From Turnera subulata (taxonomy: Eukaryota > Streptophyta > Magnoliopsida > Malpighiales > Passifloraceae): 64,000 bases of DNA. The notes under the pieces were generated by a model. It was not told the DNA's origin, searched no databases, and was given only the letters and a program-made list of their open reading frames with translations. The stretch is from contig JAKUCV010007736.1 of the NCBI GenBank assembly GCA_028386065.3, forward strand, positions 104,885 to 168,884, given 5' to 3'. Made by a program: the position numbers and the translations under genes. Positions 56,578 to 64,000 of this stretch are shown in pieces; positions within the stretch are counted from its first letter, which is position 1; the number at the start of each line of letters is the position of its first letter.

Positions 56578-59500
56578 TCATTCAATCTCTTTGATGATTC
56601 TTCTCTTTCGCAATGGTTGAGTTACAATGCTTCCTGGAGCACTGTGAGCTTTCCTCCTTTGTTCTTTCATTCTTTCAGCCTCGGTCATTTGGCGTTTAAG
56701 GATAGTAGCCTTGTATATAGGTTTCGGTAGGTGCCTATGCCTGCAATCATCATAAGGAAAATGAGCAAAAACTACAGGAATGCTCAATAAAACCAAGGGA
56801 AACTAGTTACCGGTAGCATTAGCGCCATTGAAGTCCTGAATTTGCTTACCTCACAATACGCTTGACCTCATCAAGGTTCTTATAGCGATTCTTAAGAGCT
56901 TCATGATACTCATGTTTTTTCTTCTCTCTTGGGTGCAGCTGCAGGATAGTAGGTTTAAGCTTTAAATATTGTATAATAACCAGCTTGATCTAAAGAATCA
57001 GCTAATAAGATAATGTGAAAAAAAGGATAAACTTGTTAGTGCTTTTTTGAACCAAATAGACTTGTTAGTTGTTGAAGGTTCGGCGCACCATGTGTGATAA
57101 CATTACAAATAACCATTCTGGAAAGTGCTCGACATACAAACTAATCTTGCAAATACAGAAACAGAAATTTGTTTGCCACAAACCCTGAAAATCATATAAG
57201 TTACCCCATTAACTATAACGTCCTTAGATTTGGTTTGGTGCATGAGATTCTAGACCTAAAACCCTAAACATAACCAAAAGACTAAGAAAGCATAATTGCT
57301 TCTGTCAGCATGACCAAACAGAAAATGCAGCATCGAAGGCATGCAAAAAGATAAAAGTAAAAGAAAAAAGAAGATTACAGCATAGATAGTATGTTGTAAT
57401 GCCACGAATTTCAGGCGATAATAGAACTGGACAGCAAATAATCAAACCATATGGGTGGACAACTTACAACACCCTGCTGTTCTGATGCATTAGCTTTCCA
57501 AAGCCTAAGGTTGAAATCATCACTCCCTGAAATAACATAACTGGCATCGCAGCTGAACTTGACACAAAAAACCCTGACATGGGAAACAATTCCAGTTAGG
57601 AAACATAACCAAACATTCGTCTCATATGAATTCTATTTGACATATTAGAAACAGACACTCCGTCTAGTATACAAAATCCAGTAACATATTTTAAACATAA
57701 CTCAGATTTCAGCAGAAGAGCTTGCACCAGTCCAAACATAATATCAATACTGAGAAATCATGAAACACAATCAAACCTTTGCATTCTTTTTGCATGATAG
57801 ACTTCCCGGCTTGTACCACCACTATAGGGGAAGATTCTGACCTGCAGAACAAGTCTTTAATAACTAAATGCAATAGAAAACCTCTGATAAAAACAAAGGC
57901 CAAAGAAGCAATTGCAGAATGGTGCTTACACTTCTATCATAAGATCCAGTAACAAATTCTCGACCAGTTGGTGAGTAATCAATATCCATCCTGCAAAGGA
58001 ATTAGCGGTGTTAACAAAAATTCTTTAAATTCAAACAGTTAATACGTGAATGAAGCAATACGAGGCTATAAATCAGTCATCTTACACTGCAGAAACATGA
58101 GCTTTGTGCACACACTTGGCTTCGTCTAACTTTCTAGCATCATAGGTGTAGCAGTTGGAATCCTCATTTGCCTGCATGGATTTGCATAGTTTTTTACTAT
58201 CAAACTATGATTTGAATGTAAAAGCAAATTAATGGATACCCAGGAATACTTCAGTGAATAACTCGAAAACAATAAACATATACATAGCCCTGAGAGTAGT
58301 AAGCTTAAATCGCATGCTTACAGCTGTAAAGTTCATTGGCTCCATTGGATTCCACGCAATGGAATTAACTTTTGTCTGCAGCAAGAACAAACATGTATGA
58401 GATTTTCAACAGAAAATAAATTATACTCGGTCAAGGATCAGCAATGATAAATAATAATGAAAAGAACTTGATTGATATAAATAACCCAAAAAAATTAATC
58501 TTAAAAAGTAACCATCTCAAAGGACCACAAAAAAAGTCTAACTGTGCTGTAATTTCTTCCGACGAAGCAGGAGGCGGCATGGAAGAAGGAAAAGTGAAGA
58601 AAACTAGTTGTGTTTTGCAACAAAATATCGTAACCTGAAGTCAGGTCTTTGCTTTTTGGAAAATTTTGTCAGTAGTTCGTAGGGAAAAACATATCAACTC
58701 ATTTACAATTTACTAAATCTTAAATTACCATATTTTTCCAGTTGGCCTAAAATTTAGTGCATGTTTGGTTGGATGTAATGGAAAGGAATTGATGCTGTAA
58801 ATCGTTGGATGTAATGTAACTCATTTATAACATTGATTCCTTTCCATCAGATCTGATTACTTCCAACTAAACATGCCGTTAGTGCACCAAACCTTAGCAA
58901 CTTATGCTCTAGTATTAAGCTATTTTTTTTTGCAACCCAAGGAGTGACAAACCAGTGCTGAGCAAAAGAACTTAGAACAATCATGTCTTAGTTAACAGCC
59001 AGGAATTGTATTTGTTTGGAATTAATTCTGCACCAAACCTTGTTTGTGTTACTCAGACCTCCGAATGAAACAAAGGTTATAGAGAAATAAAATAAGAAAA
59101 TAAACCAGTAACCACTAGTAGTCAAGATTGATAAAGCCGCAAATTACCCTCATGATAACTTTTCTAGCTGGAGATACCATCCGCAAGTCATACAATGTTA
59201 TGCTGCGATCACTGCAAAGGAAACAGGAAGTTTGTTTCCAAACAAATTATATGCTTAGTTAGATGTAGATGCATCTATTAGTGTGCTAAATAAACGGAAT
59301 TAGATGAAACACTGATTACAAATTGTCTCTGATAAATAATTTAACACGAGAGCATCTTGCAGTCAGTAGCTCAAACCCATAACATCAAAAGGTGTGCATC
59401 CCCAACAGAGTACAAAATGCAGCACTAGAATTTGCAGGAGAAAAACATACAAAAGTACCATAAGTTATGGTTTCCAAAAGCATAAATATAAAATACATCT

Positions 59501-61564
59501 GCCCACAAATAGAATGCACATGTTGAGAAATATATTTTACTTTGATATAAATGAGTCGGCTCTGATTTGAGAACTTGGTGGCTTGTTAATCTTCAGTATC
59601 ATGCATGCATCATAGGAGTTGCAGAAGTACAAACATGATCGAGATTAAACAACCATACCATTAAGAACTAATGATTAGCAATGAAGTAATGAATCCATTC
59701 ATACCTTCCTGAGGTTGCCAATAAGTCCGGTTCCCCAGGATTAAATCGAACAGATATAACTGAGTCCGTCCCCCATTCAAAACTGTTCACAGGCTGAGAC
59801 CTAATGGCAGCAAGGAGCGGTCAAATATTAGGGAAGTAACTTGTGCACTCAAAATGAAGGAACCAGAAATATAAGTAGAGACAACCTGTTATGATTCCAA
59901 ATATCTACACGAGCACCAGCTGTTGCAAACAGATCACTATTCCATTGGTGATCCACAGCCCTGAAAATAGCAAATTATGTTTTAGAATACAAGGCAAGAA
60001 TTACTTTGAGCGCGATAGCAAAATGTCAGTAGTCAAAGCATTTAATATAAGAATAAGAGATCCTCACCGAAATGCATTATTCCCAACAAAAACTGCTCGA
60101 GGCTGCATATTTTAGCAGCAAACGAATTAGGATGATGGGAAGAAGAAAGAGAATTCATTTGATCTACTAGCATCACAATAACAAGAAAACACTACCTCCA
60201 ACGTGTTATCAACAGCATTATCTGATTGCATGATGGTAGCTACAGGGACATTCCACAACCTGACGCTGAACAAACAAGATTCAAGTTTAAAAATAATCTC
60301 AATGGAGAACAACGTAATAGTTCTAGTTTGAGAATGGAACTATCAGGCACCAGAAAAACACAAATTTGAAAGCTTAAGCCTCATGGAACACAGAGTTCAC
60401 TTACGTGCAATCAGTTCCGCAAGATACTAGAGTGCTTCCATCTGTAGATGCCGCCAAACCTCGTACAGCACCTTGGTGACCAGGGAACCGACAAACTGTG
60501 CGCCTATTGATTCAGATACCAAAGAGTCTCAATGATACAGGTATAGCATGGGGGTAGCCCAAACTATGTACACTTGGGGAAAGGACGTTGAGTAGAAAAT
60601 TTGAGTATGCCAAGGTCATAAAGGAGGGATCATTTTGTTTGAGTGATTGATGCTAACAATGTGCTATTAGCATCGTTTTAAAACAATCTAGAAGCAGAGA
60701 AGTACCTCTGTGGGCCTACGACAATGAATATATAATACGTTGATCTCAACCCACAGAAGTTAAACTTTTAAACTCTCTACTGGGGCAATTAGGGTAAAAG
60801 ACTAGCTTGCAAGATGCAAGAAACTCAACCCAAACCACAACTTATCCATGGAACAAAAGATTAGTCAGCATGAGATTACCTGGAAGCTATATCCCAGAGG
60901 CGAATATCTACAAAGATAACAATCATGGACACAGAAATTTCAGAACTCATCATCACACCAATAACAAAGCAGCAACAGAACTCATCTGAAACTATAACAA
61001 TAAAGAAAGGAACAGATAGAATAAGTTATAAATGCAAGGAACCGAAAAATCTAATTACCTCCATCCATAGAACCTGAGAAAATCTCCTTCAAGCAATTAT
61101 GGTTCTTGGCCATACACGAAATAGCATCAATATGGCCATCCATTGCGGCAATAAACGGCTTTGCATATATCTAAAATCACCCAACAATATAAAATAACTG
61201 AGCATCTAGAAACCAAAAGCATCAAATGAAAAACCGAGCTTCAAAGTATAAGAAGGGTACCTTCTCCAATTTGGCCGCATTAACCGCCCGGACGTATTCA
61301 ACTGCTTTGTCCATAGTGCGGAGATTGGGGTCGAAATTATGAAAGACTCTCTGGTAAGATGAAGCAGTCAAAGTTAGGAGGAACGTTTCTATAATAATAA
61401 AAGAAGAAGAAGGAGAAGAAGAAGAAGGAGAAGAAGAAGAAGAAGAAGAGAGGAGAAAGGTTTAGGGTCCAAATTGAAAGAGCAGAGTAGGTAGGTACCT
61501 GGAGATCTTGGCTTCGCTCTCGAGTGAATTCATCTTCGGAGCGGGATATTGTTTTCACTTTCAT
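56578..61564 (-). CDS. DCAF13: DCAF13/SOF1, WD40 protein of the small-subunit processome
   Basis: SOF1 associates with the U3 snoRNP and is needed for 18S rRNA maturation in the nucleolus; DCAF13 homologues also serve as CUL4-DDB1 substrate receptors. Exons (minus, high to low): 61499-61564, 61261-61350, 61059-61170, 60880-60907, 60415-60504, 60196-60265, 60068-60102, 59886-59960, 59705-59800, 59148-59211, 58322-58375, 58086-58171, 57930-57990, 57777-57841, 57468-57573, 56850-56938, 56578-56740. Phases agree and give 449 aa, near the family norm. The start is MKVKTISRSEDEFTRERSQD. WD repeats end in DIRLWDIA, TVRLWNVP, VDIWNH, SITLYDLR, SVRIFPY and NLRLWKA. The C-terminal SOF1 domain has REKKKHEYHEALKNRYKNL and a basic tail with MKEQRRKAH and RKRRIIKEIE. 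It appears intact. Confidence 0.94.
58757..58878. mobile_element. Tourist-like MITE in a DCAF13 intron
   Basis: The 122-bp segment begins GTGCATGTTTGGTTGGA and ends with the complement of CGGCATGTTTAGTTGGA. TTA flanks it on both sides (58754-58756 and 58879-58881). Inner arms (GGAAAGGAATTGATG against CATTGATTCCTTTCC) extend the inverted repeat. TTA duplication and hairpin-like structure fit Tourist/Harbinger MITEs. It sits in the intron between the exons at 59148-59211 and 58322-58375. Confidence 0.75.
61392..61450. repeat. GAA/TTC microsatellite in DCAF13 intron 1
   Basis: A run of AAGAAG and GGAGAAG words covers most of a 148-bp intron. On the coding strand it is a long TTC tract upstream of the acceptor at 61351-61352 and may serve as an extended polypyrimidine tract. 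Confidence 0.8.
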
Positions 61565-61773
61565 TGTTCCACCTGTTAATTTAATCAATCAAAATTTTCC
61601 TCAATTTAATCATCTTCAGGTTCTGTTATTTGCATGCTAATTGCCGGTGACATGTATTCTTTTCTTTTTATCATACACAAACACTGAAAAGATTACTTAC
61701 TTATTATCTGATACGAAACAACAGAGAATTTGCAAACTGAAATTACGTTGCCTAAACTTTGTTTAAAGCACAA

Positions 61774-62153
61774 AGAGAATTTGCAGTGGAGCACAGTTTT
61801 ACTACTTTGCTTTTGTGCTCTTACCGGGCAAACGGAGGTGGGCAGCACCGGCGGCAGGGTGGGGATGTCCGCTAGTGAAAGCTGCTGCTGCTGCTGCTGA
61901 GAGAAAAGGTGGCCGTGGCTCAACTGCGTCTGGGCGGCGAGTTGGGGTTTTGTCGTGTGGGTGGCTAGTCTACTACTGCCACTACTACTAGGCTAAGTAG
62001 AAAGAAAGAAAAACCCGGCCTATCCCTAGTTCTTTTACTGGTTCAAACGGGGTCAAAACAAAACCGGACGGTTAATCCGACCTTTTGCACCACACCTTTT
62101 TTACAAGCCTGGTCCGATTCGGTAAGAATGCGCAGTTGAACCCACGAATCACC
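61774..62153 (-). promoter_or_regulatory. DCAF13 promoter and non-coding first exon, inverted copy of 52044-52450
   Basis: On the minus strand this matches the CBP20 promoter-leader block. The leader donor GCCCG|GTAAGAG lies at 61824-61825, and a good acceptor TTAACAG|GTGGAACA (61572) sits 8 bases before the DCAF13 ATG, so the leader is spliced. A (CTG)n run at about 61881-61898 expands the CTCTCAGCAG block found in the CBP20 copy. Confidence 0.75.
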
Positions 62154-64000
62154 TTTGGACTGCCCGAATCCTCTGTCACCTTTTGCACAAAAAGTCCAAC
62201 CGTGGTACAACCAGGTCTAACCGATATATAAATTAATACACACGAAATAATACACTTTAAAAATAAATAATTTCTTAAAAATAATGGTGTTAATGAAGAT
62301 GGATTAAAGAAGAAAGAGATGGAGAAGGATGGAATGGGTGAAGAGGAGCCATCACCCGGTTGTTTTATTTTCCTCATTCATTTCCAAAACTGAATACAAT
62401 AAATAACAAGGGGGTTGGCACTGTTTTGGTTGGTACAACAGTGTTCACCCCAACACGTTTTATAACACTCCCCCTTGAATACTGTTGTACTTTAGATAGA
62501 ATACGCCTTTTGGGACAACTGCCTCATTAAAAACCTTACCAAGAAAAACCCTGTGGGATAAAAACTTGGTGAAGGAAAAAAGAGTGCAGTGCGTATTCTA
62601 CTCCCCCTCATTTTGGCCTCTCTTGATTTATTGATTTCGTTGCATGCCAATCGTCCTTGTCAGCTTCTGGTGACGCGTATTTTGTCTGATCACTTTTGGT
62701 ACATCATTATTTCAATTGGACAGAGTTGGCAGCATTATCTTCATGATTTGATGTTGGAGCACCTTCTTTGCCACCTTACTTTTGTGGTTCCGATGATATC
62801 GCAATATCACGTGTAAAGTTGTAGTTGATGTTCGTCTGTGCTTTGTGTGGACTAAATAAGGGATCTACATCTGTAAAAATCAACTCTACTCTCTTTCGGG
62901 TTTACAGGATTACATATTTGTTATTTCCCGAAGATAAGAGTAAATTCACATCATGCCAATAGGCTTTAAGTCAAAAACTTCAGGCTTTATGTTACAAGCA
63001 ATATAAATAGCGTTTAGACATGGTACTCCAGGATCAGTCTAATAGCACGGTATTTGAAAGCTTCTTCAGGAGTTCCAATCACAAAACATATAGATATCAA
63101 CATAAATTTATCCATACTCAAAATGATTTAAACTTAGTTCAATTTTTTGTAATTTCCCGGGAATTAGTTGCTTCAGGCAACGTGGATCCTTCAGGGATCT
63201 TCATGTATATTTCACAACTTATGGATCCATAGTAGGCTGTAAAACATTCATTAGATGCATTTCTAATTCTTTTCATATAATGCCAGATTTATCAAAATAA
63301 TTGCATCCACCACAGGGGAGTGTATCTCCTCATAATTAAAATAAGGTCGTTCGGGTAAAACCTTGTGCAACCGTGCTTTATATCTCATTTATATTTTCCG
63401 CACAAATACCCATTTACCGACCGATTAAATTTTACACTATCTGGTGTACGAACTACAGGTCCGAAAAATTACTCGCTTCACATGCGAGTCCAACACAGCC
63501 TTTAATTATATCTCATATATTTTGGCCAATCATACAGCGCCTACTTTCATTAGTAGGTTCATGATCCTCATTTTATTTAGCGCTATATAATAAATAAAAA
63601 TTGTATTCCGTCGACGGTTATTTCACGTCGGTTCCATCTCATTTCTGACACTGTAATTGAGATCTCATCATGCTCATTTATTTCAGGTACCTGAGTTACT
63701 TCTGGAACTTTATCAATTTGTGTCAGAAAACCTCTCCTAGAGGATTTTCCTCTTCTTGAGGACTTTTAATTCAAACCTCTACTAGAGGCCTTATTTCCTT
63801 ATTGTGGCCATCTTATCACTTTGCTCCTTTATTTTCTACCGAGAATTTCTTTTCTTTTGGAACCGAGTATAATCTATAGATTCATTTGCATACTCATATT
63901 GTTCTTCAGGAACATCAATTTAAACAGGAGCATTTGCAGCTGGTATATGGTCACACTTAATTTAAATGTGTCTGGCAATTGTATATCAATTTTTCTGCAA
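62154..64000 (-). mobile_element. Copia element 3, 3' part, continues past the window
   Basis: On the minus strand the text near 63900 reads HIPAANAPV and IDVPEEQ, a Copia linker between integrase and RT. Near 63190-63225 it reads EIYMKIPEGSTLPEA, a motif at the RT active-site approach. Beyond lies degenerate DNA with AGGGGGAGTAGAATACG near 62600 and a polypurine tract CAAGGGGGAG. An LTR start TGTTATAAAACG then lies at 62467, running toward DCAF13. Frames are heavily broken. The far end of the LTR is not certain; it may stop near the DCAF13 promoter block. The 5' half lies outside the window. Confidence 0.7.

Noticed and set aside
61693..61923. Minus ORF with a polyglutamine run (MSHGHLFSQQQQQQ)
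   Set aside because: It falls in the DCAF13 leader exon and leader intron; the same block before CBP20 has no such frame, so it is a chance reading of a CTG run.
62105..62117. TCGGACCAGGCTT on the minus strand, like the first 13 nt of miR166
   Set aside because: The match stops at base 13, there is no foldback precursor, and the paralogous block at CBP20 lacks it.
1..64000. CRISPR arrays, operons, ribosome-binding sites, phage or insertion-sequence features
   Set aside because: The window is plant nuclear DNA; no such structures were seen.

Overview
The window is nuclear DNA of a flowering plant, most likely a eudicot. It is AT-rich, its genes have many short exons with GT-AG introns, and it holds a plant-type U14 snoRNA cluster, a GOLVEN-type peptide gene and many LTR, LINE, SINE and DNA-transposon remnants. 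I cannot name the species. Exon maps were made by hand from frame, splice sites and recalled family sequences; no alignment was run.

Five host protein genes can be read. EME1 (2029-8354, minus, 12 exons, 554 aa) is the partner subunit of the MUS81 structure-specific nuclease. A 76-aa two-exon gene at 18170-18520 (plus) encodes a GOLVEN/RGF/CLEL peptide precursor. UBP27 (28202-32213, minus, 10 exons, 545 aa) is a membrane-anchored deubiquitinase. CBP20 (52656-55534, plus) is the small subunit of the nuclear cap-binding complex, with one short exon missing from this sequence beside an N. DCAF13/SOF1 (56578-61564, minus, 17 exons, 449 aa) is a WD40 protein of the small-subunit processome. CBP20 and DCAF13 converge tail to tail and share a roughly 400-bp promoter plus non-coding first exon, present as an inverted duplication at their outer ends. 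Five U14 box C/D snoRNA copies lie on the minus strand at 40462-42016, three in nearly identical 381-bp tandem units.

The rest is mostly mobile DNA. A Harbinger-like element (8644-10835, TAA target duplication) sits upstream of EME1 and carries a Myb/SANT-like tail and an RNase H1 N-terminal (viroplasmin-like) ORF. Two related hAT-type elements (10974-12599 and 16899-17431) have 8-bp duplications. A LINE (19341 to about 26980, minus) was split by a Copia element (21207-25941), which holds a TRIM and other non-coding repeat DNA. Copia element 1 (33142-37390) has lost its integrase and lies within or beside a LINE RNase H remnant. Copia element 2 (44450-51624, minus) is full length but broken by stops and by a 1552-bp solo LTR. 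A MULE-type element (42552-43441) has a 9-bp duplication. A third Copia element runs off the right edge.

The layout is therefore small islands of conserved DNA-repair, ubiquitin and RNA-processing genes separated by nested repeats. CBP20, SOF1 and U14 all act in RNA processing, U14 and SOF1 both in 18S rRNA maturation; I see no evidence that this proximity is functional.
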